A DNA stretch of 64,000 bases from Oligoflexales bacterium (GTDB lineage Bacteria > Bdellovibrionota_B > Oligoflexia > Oligoflexales > RGVZ01), in the NCBI GenBank assembly GCA_947494335.1, contig CANLUT010000002.1, positions 620,001 to 684,000 on the forward strand. The letters are read 5' to 3'. The notes beneath the pieces were generated by a model. It was not told where the DNA came from. It saw nothing but the letters and a program-made list of their open reading frames with translations, and made no database searches. Position numbers and translations under genes: made by a program. The first letter of the stretch is position 1. Every line of letters starts with the position of its first letter. Below are positions 37,085 through 45,373 of this stretch, in pieces.

Positions 37085-37522
37085 ATGCCAAATCTCAAAC
37101 CAAACTGTCCACACTGTGAAAGGCTAGAAAAGGCAAATCGTGGAGAACTCGAAAGCCTTGTCTGGCAAACGGATCATGTGATCGTTATCGCCGGAGACCA
37201 TCAATACTTTCCGGGCTACTGCGTTGTCATCGCAAAAAAACACATTCGCGAGATTCACAATTTACCGGAGGCCGAGGCACTGGCGATTTTTGCGGACGTT
37301 ATGGCGGTAGGTCGCGTTATTGAGCGGGGTTTTAAGCCTCTGAAAATGAATTATGTCTCTCTCGGTAATGTCGATGAGCATCTTCATTGGCATGTCATGC
37401 CTAGATATCACTCTGATCCAGATCATAAGGATCATCCATGGAAGAATGCCGCTAGCTTTGCCACAAGGCTCACAAATTCAGATGCCATCAAACAGATACG
37501 TTCAATTTTTTCGACATCCTAA
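37085..37522 (+). CDS. HIT-family nucleotide-binding protein
   Basis: 145 residues. An N-terminal CPHC pair (8-11) may bind zinc. The histidine triad is HLHWH at 99-103 in the loop HLHWHVMPRY, with the FPGYCVVIAKKHIRE strand before it. Members hydrolyse or transfer nucleotides from AMP conjugates. GGAGG lies ahead of the ATG. Single-gene unit. Confidence 0.88.
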   Translation: MPNLKPNCPHCERLEKANRGELESLVWQTDHVIVIAGDHQYFPGYCVVIAKKHIREIHNLPEAEALAIFADVMAVGRVIERGFKPLKMNYVSLGNVDEHLHWHVMPRYHSDPDHKDHPWKNAASFATRLTNSDAIKQIRSIFSTS

Positions 37523-37591
37523 TCTATACCAATTTATGCTAATCTAATCTGACACTCATATCGAATATCGTGTCGAAAATTGGAGGAATGA

Positions 37592-38323
37592 ATGAGTATT
37601 TGGTGGAAATTATCCGTAGTAGCGGCTCTGTCAGGATTGGGTACGTCAGCTTTTGCTCAACAAGAAGTGATTGGTGACGATGGTTATAATAAAACCTATA
37701 ACGATGAATCGAAAAGCTTTGGTGAGAGAATGAAGGCTGCGCGCACACCTCCCAAAGTTGTCGTTGAAAATACGTACGGCGGCTTCACGCTGGGTGTCGT
37801 TGGTGATTTTGGACCTGTCTATGATGCGGAACCAAGCAGCAGCTCGGGGATGGGATATGGCTTTGGGGTTGAACCTGGCTATGTGATCCAAACGGAGATG
37901 ATCAGCCGTATGGAGTTTGGGGCAGAATTTGCTTATCGCTCCTTTGACTGGAAACATACCAAAGGTGTATCAGCGGCGATGACTCCAACCAGTTTTACGC
38001 CTCGCTTTAGCATTGGTCACTCTATGGGTGACAACATGTTTGGTATGCTTCGGTTTGGTTTTGGCTTTGCTAATGCCCAGGCCACTTACAAATCAAACGG
38101 TATAACCTCCAAGACAGATGAAAAAATGGGTCTTGTGCTGTCGGGTGGTTATGACGTGACTTATGGAGTCGGAATGGGTCAGTTTTTCGGTGGGCTTGGT
38201 GCGAGTCACTTCCGCTGGACGTTCTCTGAGCTAAAGACTGGCACTGTTACTGATAGTAACTACGATGGTCGTCTTGACTTAAATTACGTTAATCTTCGCG
38301 CGGGTATGCGACTTAAGTTCTAA
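37592..38323 (+). CDS. Outer-membrane beta-barrel protein
   Basis: 243 residues. Signal peptide MSIWWKLSVVAALSGLGTSA, cut after AFA at 25. A short charged linker precedes alternating hydrophobic/Gly strands (GGFTLGVVGDF, MEFGAEFAYRSFDW, MFGMLRFGFGFANAQATY, VNLRAGMRLKF), and it ends in Phe as barrels do. About eight strands are expected, like OmpW/OmpX-size porins. Function unknown. Strong GGAGG, own terminator. Confidence 0.75.
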   Translation: MSIWWKLSVVAALSGLGTSAFAQQEVIGDDGYNKTYNDESKSFGERMKAARTPPKVVVENTYGGFTLGVVGDFGPVYDAEPSSSSGMGYGFGVEPGYVIQTEMISRMEFGAEFAYRSFDWKHTKGVSAAMTPTSFTPRFSIGHSMGDNMFGMLRFGFGFANAQATYKSNGITSKTDEKMGLVLSGGYDVTYGVGMGQFFGGLGASHFRWTFSELKTGTVTDSNYDGRLDLNYVNLRAGMRLKF

Positions 38324-38342
38324 TTTATGAAGTAAACAAACA

Positions 38343-38370
38343 AAAAGGGCAGCCAATCGGCTGCCCTTTT
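38343..38370. terminator. Bidirectional terminator between barrel gene and topoisomerase VI operon
   Basis: AAAAGGGCAGCC pairs with GGCTGCCCTTTT around AATC. T-runs occur on both strands, so it can end both convergent units. Confidence 0.9.
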
Positions 38371-38373
38371 GAT

Positions 38374-39543
38374 TTATACGTAATTTCCTTTTTTGATCTT
38401 CTCGATAATGATCTTTTCCGCAATTTGTGGATCACGCGGAGCAACCGAATAGTAGGCCTGCTGTTCGCAACGACGCTTGTTTTTGTAAAGCCACTCAAGG
38501 ATTTCAGCTAAACCTTTGTTACGCTTATCTCTAAAGAATGGGTCGTTTTGTAGGGCGTCTTTGGCCTTTTTCAAGGCTCGACCTTCCTGAGCGTCTTTCT
38601 CATTCACAGAGTAATCATTGAGGTCATATTTCTTGATATCTTCCGGAAGAACGCCGAGAAACCTAACTTCTGGTGCTGAAAAGTCACTGTTTCGGATTAG
38701 TGATGACGCAGAGCCCGCTTTCAGAGTGCGGTAAATATTTTGGAGCGTGTAGGCGTCGAGGTCTCCGAAGAAGTAAAGCGGAATTTTAAGCTGGTCTTGG
38801 ATGCGTTTTACCCAGCCACGGACGGCGTTTGATGGAACTCCTTGTGAACCCACCACAATGCAGTTGTGGCGTTTAGTGAAACCATTGGCTACCAAGGTGT
38901 TCGCCGTACCTTCCGACTCAATGATGATGCCGAAATCAATTTTCTTTTTGGCTTTAAGAGTCAAATTCTGTGGGCGGTTTTTTGGTTGGAATGGAGACGT
39001 TCCAAGTTGGCTTAAATCAATGACGGCCTGTGCGCCATCAGACAGGGTCTCAGTTACGACCAGCTGCTGCGAGTATGTTTGGCCGCCGCGGTCGTTGGCA
39101 AAACAGTTAAGTTCTTCGCGGTAGGCCTCAATCATCTCGCAGATAAAATCGATCACTTCATCGGACTCATCTTGATCAGCAAAATCTAAGGCCTTGAGCA
39201 GGGGGTTTTGCTTAATTTCACCTTTGCTGACGTAGTAAAGTTCGCGTTTGTTGGCGACGTTGCCTGTTTCCAGGTTGCGCAACAGGATTTCCAGCATGAA
39301 GACGGAGCGAGACATCTTTTTCACGGAGCTGACGTTTAGCTCTGTGCTGACTTTCTTGTCTCCCGGGGTGAGAAAGCCTACGCGGTGATCGTAAAGAGAA
39401 TTATCAAGGCTACACTTTGTCGCCTTAAGCACTGGCCTTTTGGCCTTCTCAAGGTCAGTCAGCATGTGGTCACAAAGCGCTAAACACTGCTTCATGATAT
39501 CAGTGTTAATGCGGCCTTTTCTTGGGGAGTGAACAGATGGCAT
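38374..39543 (-). CDS. top6A: DNA topoisomerase VI subunit A (Spo11-like)
   Basis: 389 residues. Subunit A makes the double-strand break by tyrosine attack. The winged-helix catalytic site is KRELYY (99-104, the Tyr pair contains the active tyrosine). The Toprim domain has Glu209 in IIIESEG and DLD at 261-263 in FFGDLDAY for magnesium, followed by AGSASS. These match archaeal Top6A and eukaryotic Spo11. It follows the B subunit by 18 bp on the same strand, the same order as in archaea. Rare in bacteria; it would relax or decatenate DNA beside gyrase and Topo IV. Confidence 0.92.
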   Translation of the reverse strand: MPSVHSPRKGRINTDIMKQCLALCDHMLTDLEKAKRPVLKATKCSLDNSLYDHRVGFLTPGDKKVSTELNVSSVKKMSRSVFMLEILLRNLETGNVANKRELYYVSKGEIKQNPLLKALDFADQDESDEVIDFICEMIEAYREELNCFANDRGGQTYSQQLVVTETLSDGAQAVIDLSQLGTSPFQPKNRPQNLTLKAKKKIDFGIIIESEGTANTLVANGFTKRHNCIVVGSQGVPSNAVRGWVKRIQDQLKIPLYFFGDLDAYTLQNIYRTLKAGSASSLIRNSDFSAPEVRFLGVLPEDIKKYDLNDYSVNEKDAQEGRALKKAKDALQNDPFFRDKRNKGLAEILEWLYKNKRRCEQQAYYSVAPRDPQIAEKIIIEKIKKGNYV

Positions 39544-39561
39544 ATATGTCCTCTTTCTGAG

Positions 39562-41580
39562 TTATTTCTTGTTGGCGGGAGCTTTGGCGGTTGCCTTTTT
39601 TGCCGTCGTTTTGGGTTCAGGTTTTTTCTCAGCAGCCTTCTTCGCAGTCCCTTTTTTAGAGGCGTCTTTTTTGGTCGCCTTACTTTTGGTTTTTTCTGGG
39701 GCAAATACGGAAAGAATATCCTCGTCTGACTTCTTTTTCTTTTTGCTTTTTGGAGCGTCGTCCGAGTCGCCTGAAACCTCTCCAAAACTCTCTTCAGATG
39801 ATGAATCCTCAGATGCTTCTGCTTCCATGGCTTCTAACTCCTCAGGAGTTGGAGCTCTGGATGCCTCAAGCGCAGAGTCCTCATCTCGGAAGGCTTTGAG
39901 GCGCTTTTTACGCGCCAAGTTTGCTTCGTCAAGAGCGGTTTCAGCCGAGGCAAGTTTCGTTTGGGCTTCATCTGTATCGCGGCCGAGGATTTTCTTTAAT
40001 CCCTCGTATGCGGCTGTTTTTCGCTTGTCTGGGCTCTTCGTGATCCGAACTAATGTATCAACGAGGACTGGTCCAAACTTTTCTATGTGTTGAATTTTCT
40101 CTTCGAGATCGGCGGCCTTGGTCTCACGTGAAAGGTGGCGAGATAAGCGTTGGCCTGCTTGCATGAGAGCTCGGCGAATTTCTTCGACAAGCTCGTCGGA
40201 AGCATCGATGGTTTCTTTGGAGGCGTTTTTGAATTTAATAAATGGCGACACGATGGAAACGGCCAAAATATATGGGCCTGTTGGCAGTGCGTCCTTCGGT
40301 TGTCTCAGTCCGTAGGAGCGCCAGTTCACAGTTGTAATCGCTTTTACGATCGCACAGGCTGCTTTATCAAATTGCAGCGGCACACGGTTTGCAAAGCGAA
40401 GGACTTGTACGGGCTCATCGCCATCAATGCCTGCACCGTGAACCCGGGCAATGGCTACCTCCACCTGAATCGGCTTGAAGTCACAGATGGTTGGCTTTCT
40501 AGTCGCAACAGCAAAGAAGTCAATCTCACCAAGACGCTCAACAGAAAGTGACATCGCGTCTTCGCCGATGCTGACAACACTTTGCGTGCTTGGCGCCATA
40601 AGCTGAGTGGCTTGGACGGCGGCATAGACTGACTTTAAACTTTCGTCAGAAACAGATTCTACACCCTTATCAAGAAGGTTCGCAGGGAGGCTTTGAGCCT
40701 TCCACATATCGGTGATGACTTTGTCACTCATCCGGGAAAAGCCGGTTTTGAGCCAAGTTTGAAGTTTTGTGCGACCAAAGAGTCGAGCGTGCGCCAAAAA
40801 TTCCCCAAGTTTCATAGTGTGAGGATGCGGCTCGGTTGCGTCAGGGACGTGAGGTACGTCTTGTGTTACACGCTCATAAGTGGCCGAGCCAACTTCAGGC
40901 AATGTATAGGTCAACGTCATGTGCGGGTTGACCAGGACGTTTCCGCGCAGGTAGCTAAGTAGACCGGCCTCGCCGTTTAGTTGAACGCGGCCTTCCATGA
41001 TGAACTCAACGGATGTTCCGTGGTTGCGATCCCAATCAATGGTTTGACGGTCGCGCACAATACCCTTGTTGTTTTTAAGATCGACTTCAATGGAGCAAGA
41101 GATGGCTTTGCGCTGATCTTTGGTCTTTGTAATAACTCGTACAGGTGTGGCTGTCGTTTGAAGAGCCCAGGTTGTCGCAGCGGAAATACCGATACCCTGC
41201 TGACCACGGCTACAGCGACCGCGTCCAAACTTGGAGCTTGCCAGATATTCGCCAAAGACTTTCGCGATGTCGTTTTCGGGGATGCCAGGACCGTTGTCAT
41301 CAATGACAATTTTCAGGCGGTCCGTGTTTTTCATCGTGCCCGCACCCATTTTCTCAATCACAATATTGATATTGGGTAAAATGCCGTGATCTTCGCAGGC
41401 ATCAAGGCTGTTATCCATCGCCTCTTTGACGGTGGTTAAAACGGCTTTTGTCGGCGATGAAAAGCCCACTTGCTGCAGGTTTTTTGAAAAATATTCAGCA
41501 GTTGAGCTCGATGTAATCTTCTTGCTCGCCCGTGGTTTTGGTGCTTCTTCAGCGGCTGGTTTTGCTGACTTTTTAGTCAT
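39562..41580 (-). CDS. top6B: DNA topoisomerase VI subunit B (GHKL ATPase)
   Basis: 672 residues from ATG 41580, chosen over a frame start at 41709 because GGAG lies 9 bp ahead and MTKKSAK fits. GHKL ATPase: KEAMDNSLDAC (52-62, Glu53 and Asn57), DDNGPGI (94-100), GQQGIGISA (126-134). Then an H2TH-like segment with WLKTGFSRMSDKVI, and a transducer domain ending in long helices (SRHLSRETKAADLEEKIQHI). The last 90 or so residues are low complexity: an acidic Ser/Glu stretch followed by a Lys/Ala/Thr tail like histone H1, not typical of archaeal B subunits. Coupled ATP-driven gate partner of subunit A. Confidence 0.93.
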   Translation of the reverse strand: MTKKSAKPAAEEAPKPRASKKITSSSTAEYFSKNLQQVGFSSPTKAVLTTVKEAMDNSLDACEDHGILPNINIVIEKMGAGTMKNTDRLKIVIDDNGPGIPENDIAKVFGEYLASSKFGRGRCSRGQQGIGISAATTWALQTTATPVRVITKTKDQRKAISCSIEVDLKNNKGIVRDRQTIDWDRNHGTSVEFIMEGRVQLNGEAGLLSYLRGNVLVNPHMTLTYTLPEVGSATYERVTQDVPHVPDATEPHPHTMKLGEFLAHARLFGRTKLQTWLKTGFSRMSDKVITDMWKAQSLPANLLDKGVESVSDESLKSVYAAVQATQLMAPSTQSVVSIGEDAMSLSVERLGEIDFFAVATRKPTICDFKPIQVEVAIARVHGAGIDGDEPVQVLRFANRVPLQFDKAACAIVKAITTVNWRSYGLRQPKDALPTGPYILAVSIVSPFIKFKNASKETIDASDELVEEIRRALMQAGQRLSRHLSRETKAADLEEKIQHIEKFGPVLVDTLVRITKSPDKRKTAAYEGLKKILGRDTDEAQTKLASAETALDEANLARKKRLKAFRDEDSALEASRAPTPEELEAMEAEASEDSSSEESFGEVSGDSDDAPKSKKKKKSDEDILSVFAPEKTKSKATKKDASKKGTAKKAAEKKPEPKTTAKKATAKAPANKK

Positions 41581-41605
41581 GCGGTAGCTCCAGGACATGA
41601 AAGTT

Positions 41606-41646
41606 AACTGGTCATTCAAAGCTTTAGGGCATTTGAACTGGTCATT
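41606..41646. repeat. Direct repeat upstream of top6B
   Basis: AACTGGTCATT occurs at 41606-41616 and again at 41636-41646, exactly 30 bp apart, in the leader/promoter region of the topoisomerase VI operon. Spacing of about three helical turns would suit a dimeric regulator. Confidence 0.45.
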
Positions 41647-41713
41647 GAAACAGGGATTTTCGGCCTTCGTCAACAGCCGATTCAAAATGGCAGGCCCTTT
41701 GGATGGCAATTCG

Positions 41714-41726
41714 GTGCCACTGGCAC
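41714..41726. promoter_or_regulatory. Near-perfect palindrome between top6B and the NMO-type gene
   Basis: GTGCCA and TGGCAC around a single C, just upstream of the AT-rich TACTATTTAAGG before the plus-strand gene. Possible operator; no regulator is known. Confidence 0.3.
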
Positions 41727-41774
41727 TACTATTTAAGGGTATGAAATAAATGGAAAAATATTTTTGAGGTCCAG

Positions 41775-42764
41775 ATGTCGTCGAAAAAAAATCCGTGGCC
41801 GAATCGGTTTACAAAACATGCCGGTATTGAGATTCCAGTCATTTGTGGCGCCATGTACCCATGCAGTAACCCGGAATTAGTCGCTGCAGCCAGCGAAGCA
41901 GGAGGCATTGGAATCGTTCAGCCTGTCTCGTTAGTGTTTGCTCATGGCCATGATTTTCGCGAAGGTCTTCGCTACATGCGAACTTTGACCAAAAAGCCCC
42001 TTGGTCTCAACCTGCTGGTCGAAAAAAGTGCAAAACGATACGAAGACCGACTAAAGGTCTGGCTTGATATCGCAGTCGAAGAAGGCATCAAGTTTTTTGT
42101 CACCGCTTTGGGTAATCCGACGTGGGTCATTGAAAAAGTTCGACCTGTGGGGGGCATCGTTTATCACGATGTCACTAATCTTAAATGGGCAGAGCGTGCT
42201 GTTAACTACGGTGTGGATGGTCTCATTTGTGTCAATAATCGTGCGGGTGGACACCTTGGAACAGAGTCGCCCGAAAAGTTGATGACAGACCTGAAGCAAT
42301 TTGGGCTTCCCCTTGTTTGTGCAGGCGGTGTCGGAAGTCACAAAGAGTTTCGCGACATGCTAGCGATTGGCTATGAGGGTGTGCAGCTCGGCACACGATT
42401 TATTGCCTCGAAGGAATGTACGGCGCACCAAGATTATAAAGACGCCATTTTGAAGGCCAAAGAAAAAGATATAGTAGCAACCGACAAAATCAGTGGGGTT
42501 CCTGTATCCATCATTAAAACCCCGTACATCGAAGCAATTGGTACTGAGGCGGGACCAATTGCGAAGTGGATGCTGAAGCATCCGACATTTAAGCATTACG
42601 CGAGGATGTTCTACACGCTCAAAAGTATTTGGCAGCTCAAGCAAAGTAATCAGCGTGGCTCAAGCTATAAAGACTTTTGGCAGGCTGGAAAAAGTGTAGA
42701 GACCATCGACCAAATTTTATCGGTGGATGCCATTATGAAAGAGCTGGTTCAGTCTAAATCGTAG
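41775..42764 (+). CDS. Nitronate monooxygenase / FabK-like FMN enzyme
   Basis: 329 residues, TIM-barrel FMN protein of the NMO/2-nitropropane dioxygenase class. ICGAMYPCSNPELVAAASEA starts the first strand; NNRAGGH holds the conserved His; CAGGVGSHKEF and GYEGVQLGTRF form the FMN phosphate site. Could detoxify nitronates or act like an enoyl-ACP reductase; context does not decide. Divergent from top6B. Confidence 0.85.
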   Translation: MSSKKNPWPNRFTKHAGIEIPVICGAMYPCSNPELVAAASEAGGIGIVQPVSLVFAHGHDFREGLRYMRTLTKKPLGLNLLVEKSAKRYEDRLKVWLDIAVEEGIKFFVTALGNPTWVIEKVRPVGGIVYHDVTNLKWAERAVNYGVDGLICVNNRAGGHLGTESPEKLMTDLKQFGLPLVCAGGVGSHKEFRDMLAIGYEGVQLGTRFIASKECTAHQDYKDAILKAKEKDIVATDKISGVPVSIIKTPYIEAIGTEAGPIAKWMLKHPTFKHYARMFYTLKSIWQLKQSNQRGSSYKDFWQAGKSVETIDQILSVDAIMKELVQSKS

Positions 42765-42771
42765 AATTACG

Positions 42772-42811
42772 TCGGGTGGCCCTAATTTTGGAGCCACCCG
42801 ATTAGTTTTAT
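42772..42811 (+). terminator. Hairpin between convergent NMO-type and CinA-like genes
   Basis: TCGGGTGGC (42772-42780) and GCCACCCGA (42793-42801), perfect 9-bp stem with the CinA-like stop in the loop, followed by TTAGTTTTAT. T-run is only moderate. Confidence 0.6.
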
Positions 42812-43915
42812 AAATGACTTCTCTGCGACGTAGGCTTTTAGACGCTCAGTGTTAACGGGACCTTTGTAGCGAGACGGTTCTGAATGAGTGTGTCGTTTCG
42901 TTGAAGACTGCAAAGAAACAGTCCAATCGCCAGTGTTCGAATCAGCGGTGATTTTTGCAATTGGAGCAACTTCGCCAATAGAAAATTTGTCCTCATTTGT
43001 GGTGATCACGCTGATGCTTTGGCCTTTGTCCTGAGCTTTGAAGATTCTTGTTGCGGCGTAGCCTGCCGTAGCGAGATCGATGATGGTCAGCGTGGTGTTA
43101 TCGTTCACGCTTTGAACTAATTCTTTTGCGGCATCAAAATCATTTCGTCCCACAAGCCAAGGCTGAACGGCGTCTTCTAATTTCTTGCGCCAGTTTTTCT
43201 CAAAGTCCTCCCGTCTTGTAGCCGGGATCCAAACTTTTACATGAATGTAAGGAGCGTGGCTGCGGTAGCCGGTTATAAATCCGCTGTTAGATAACGCATC
43301 CTCGACGATCTCACCAAGTCGTGATTCGCTTTGACCGAGGCAATGCCAAACATCTGGAGTCTGATCTTTGTCTTGCGGAGAGCGGGCTTTAAGGATTGCT
43401 TGAATGTGATCAATCCACAGTCCTTCGATCTCTTTCGGAGGACCTGGTAAGACCATGACAAGACAGTTTTTGATCTCAATACTAAATGCCGAAGCTGTGC
43501 CGTGACGGCTGGGATAAATAATAGCCGACTCCGGAAAGAAGGCCTGCTGCCTGTTAGACTCAGCAATCGGTGCTCCCACCGTTTGAAGCCTTTGAACGAT
43601 GCGCTGCCAGTCAGCCTCATTCCATTTGAGCTTTTGGTCCGCAACGCTTGCAACAATGTTTCTCGTGACATCATCAGTGGTGGGGCCTAGGCCTCCGGTC
43701 ACTAAAACGATGTCGTGAGTTGCAATTAGATCGCTGAGAGCTTTGGTCATCAGGGCTTGGTAATCGGGTACAGCAACGTGTTGATCGCAGGTAAAACCAA
43801 GTTCAGTTAAATTTGCCGCTAATGTTGAAGCGTTTAAATTGACCACCTCGCCAGAAGTGATCTCCGTTCCAATGGCCAGAATAGCCACGGTTGATTTTCT
43901 GGAGACTTCACTCAT
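42782..43915 (-). CDS. CinA-like protein with degenerate C-terminal domain
   Basis: 377 residues. The N-terminal molybdopterin-binding-like domain is intact: AILAIGTEITSGEVVNLN and VLVTGGLGPTTDDVT; in CinA this domain carries an ADP-ribose pyrophosphatase activity. The C-terminal NMN-deamidase (PncC) domain is weak: where active enzymes have ESCTGG, this protein reads DLATAG, so the catalytic Ser is missing. It may keep only the N-terminal function. The ATG overlaps the gpsA stop by 4 bp. Confidence 0.85.
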   Translation of the reverse strand: MSEVSRKSTVAILAIGTEITSGEVVNLNASTLAANLTELGFTCDQHVAVPDYQALMTKALSDLIATHDIVLVTGGLGPTTDDVTRNIVASVADQKLKWNEADWQRIVQRLQTVGAPIAESNRQQAFFPESAIIYPSRHGTASAFSIEIKNCLVMVLPGPPKEIEGLWIDHIQAILKARSPQDKDQTPDVWHCLGQSESRLGEIVEDALSNSGFITGYRSHAPYIHVKVWIPATRREDFEKNWRKKLEDAVQPWLVGRNDFDAAKELVQSVNDNTTLTIIDLATAGYAATRIFKAQDKGQSISVITTNEDKFSIGEVAPIAKITADSNTGDWTVSLQSSTKRHTHSEPSRYKGPVNTERLKAYVAEKSFIKLIGWLQN

Positions 43916-44949
43916 GGGCGTTCAAAGGTGAATTCTGGCTTGGCATCTCTTGTTATGAGATCCATCAGCGCCGCCTTCGTGGGCTTATGTTCATAAAGAA
44001 CCTGGTACACCTGCTCGGCAATTGGCGTCTCCACGCCAAGTTTTTTTGCCAGAGAGTGAGCTGCCTTGGCAGTCGTAAAGCCTTCGGCAACTGAACCGAG
44101 GCTTTGCAATGCGTCGTGAACACTCATTCCTTGGCCGAGTTTGAAACCAAGAGAGTAGTTTCGACTTTTTTCAGATCCACACGTTAAAAACAGATCTCCG
44201 ACACCGCCTAGTCCTTGGAACGTGATCGGATTTGCTCCCAGCTTGACCCCCATATGCGTAATCTCGGCAAGTCCGCGAGTGATAAGACCTGCCATGCTGT
44301 TCATTTGGAGTCCTAAACCAGCGCATGCTCCCGCGGCAATGGCCACAACATTTTTCAAAGCTCCAGCAACCTCGAGGCCAAGCGGATCTTTTGATGTATA
44401 AACACGAAAAAAGGACGTGTGAAAGATTTTCTGAACGGCATTTGCGCGATCCGCGTCTTTACTCGCGGCAACCACAGCTGTGGGTAGTTTTTGTGCAACT
44501 TCGACGGCGAAGCTGGGTCCGGACAGCACAACGGTCTTGTTTGCAATGTCTGTGCCGCATAAATCAGCAATGACATCGACAAAGAAAAATCCGGTACTGA
44601 TTTCGATTCCTTTCACAGCGCTTATCAACACTGGTGTTGTGTTTAAATGTTGTGCAAAAGGTTTCAGTGTTTCCCTGACAGCCTGCATCGGGACCGCGAC
44701 AACGATCGCGCGATAGTCATTTATCTGCGCGGGCTCGATGTGGTTGATCGCTGTGAGGGTCGGTGCTAAGGTAATCGTGCTAAGATATTTGGGATTTTTG
44801 TGGAGTTTGTTGATACCATCAACGAGCACTTTCGAACGGGACCAAATATCGACACTCCAGCCCTCGCGCGCGAGATGCTCCGCCAGGCATGTTCCGAAGT
44901 TACCGGCACCGAGAACGAGAATTTTTCCTTGTTTACTTGAGCCGCTCAT
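43912..44949 (-). CDS. gpsA: Glycerol-3-phosphate dehydrogenase (NAD(P)+)
   Basis: 345 residues. Reduces dihydroxyacetone phosphate to sn-glycerol-3-phosphate for phospholipids. NAD fold KILVLGAGNFGTCLA (9-23), VVLSGPSFAVEVA, AGALKNVVAIAAGACAGLG with the catalytic Lys, and LGGVGDLFLTC. AGGAG stands 10 bp before ATG. Heads a two-gene operon with the CinA-like gene; divergent from nuoA. Confidence 0.96.
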   Translation of the reverse strand: MSGSSKQGKILVLGAGNFGTCLAEHLAREGWSVDIWSRSKVLVDGINKLHKNPKYLSTITLAPTLTAINHIEPAQINDYRAIVVAVPMQAVRETLKPFAQHLNTTPVLISAVKGIEISTGFFFVDVIADLCGTDIANKTVVLSGPSFAVEVAQKLPTAVVAASKDADRANAVQKIFHTSFFRVYTSKDPLGLEVAGALKNVVAIAAGACAGLGLQMNSMAGLITRGLAEITHMGVKLGANPITFQGLGGVGDLFLTCGSEKSRNYSLGFKLGQGMSVHDALQSLGSVAEGFTTAKAAHSLAKKLGVETPIAEQVYQVLYEHKPTKAALMDLITRDAKPEFTFERP

Positions 44950-45019
44950 CGAAACAAATCTCCTGTGAAGAGGTTAGCTGGGGTAACAGTTTACCAGACT
45001 TTTCTGGCAGGTGGACAGA

Positions 45020-45373
45020 ATGAATCCTTACATTCCGGTGCTAATTGTTTTGATTTTCGGATTGACGCTTGGAGCCATACTTAGTGGTTTAGCAGCGTTT
45101 CTTGGCCCCAAAAATCCAAGGCCTGAGAAGATTGACCCCTATGAGTGCGGTGTACCAAAGGTAACCGGCGCAAACGAAAAGATGAGCGTTAAGTTTTATC
45201 TGACTGCCATTCTTTTTATTCTCTTCGATATCGAAACAATCTTTTTATACTTATGGGCCAAAGCATTCCCACAATTGGGCTGGTTTGGCGTGGCTGAAGT
45301 CATGGTGTTTATGGTGATTTTGGTCGCTGGATACATTTATGTAGTGAAGCGGGGGGCTCTGGAATGGGATTAA
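45020..45373 (+). CDS. nuoA: NADH-quinone oxidoreductase subunit A
   Basis: 117 residues from ATG 45020 with AGGTGG ahead. Three membrane helices; YECGVP before the second helix and KFYLTAILFILFDIETIFLY are diagnostic. Membrane-arm subunit near the quinone site. Overlaps nuoH by 10 bp. Confidence 0.96.
   Translation: MNPYIPVLIVLIFGLTLGAILSGLAAFLGPKNPRPEKIDPYECGVPKVTGANEKMSVKFYLTAILFILFDIETIFLYLWAKAFPQLGWFGVAEVMVFMVILVAGYIYVVKRGALEWD

Noticed and set aside
39569-40093. 174-codon hydrophobic plus-strand frame opposite top6B
   Set aside because: Hydrophobic only because it mirrors the Lys/Ala/Glu-rich tail of Top6B; no start signals.
41581-41709. 43-codon N-terminal extension of Top6B
   Set aside because: Not similar to any Top6B start; ATG 41580 has GGAG at a good distance, and the region holds regulatory-looking repeats.
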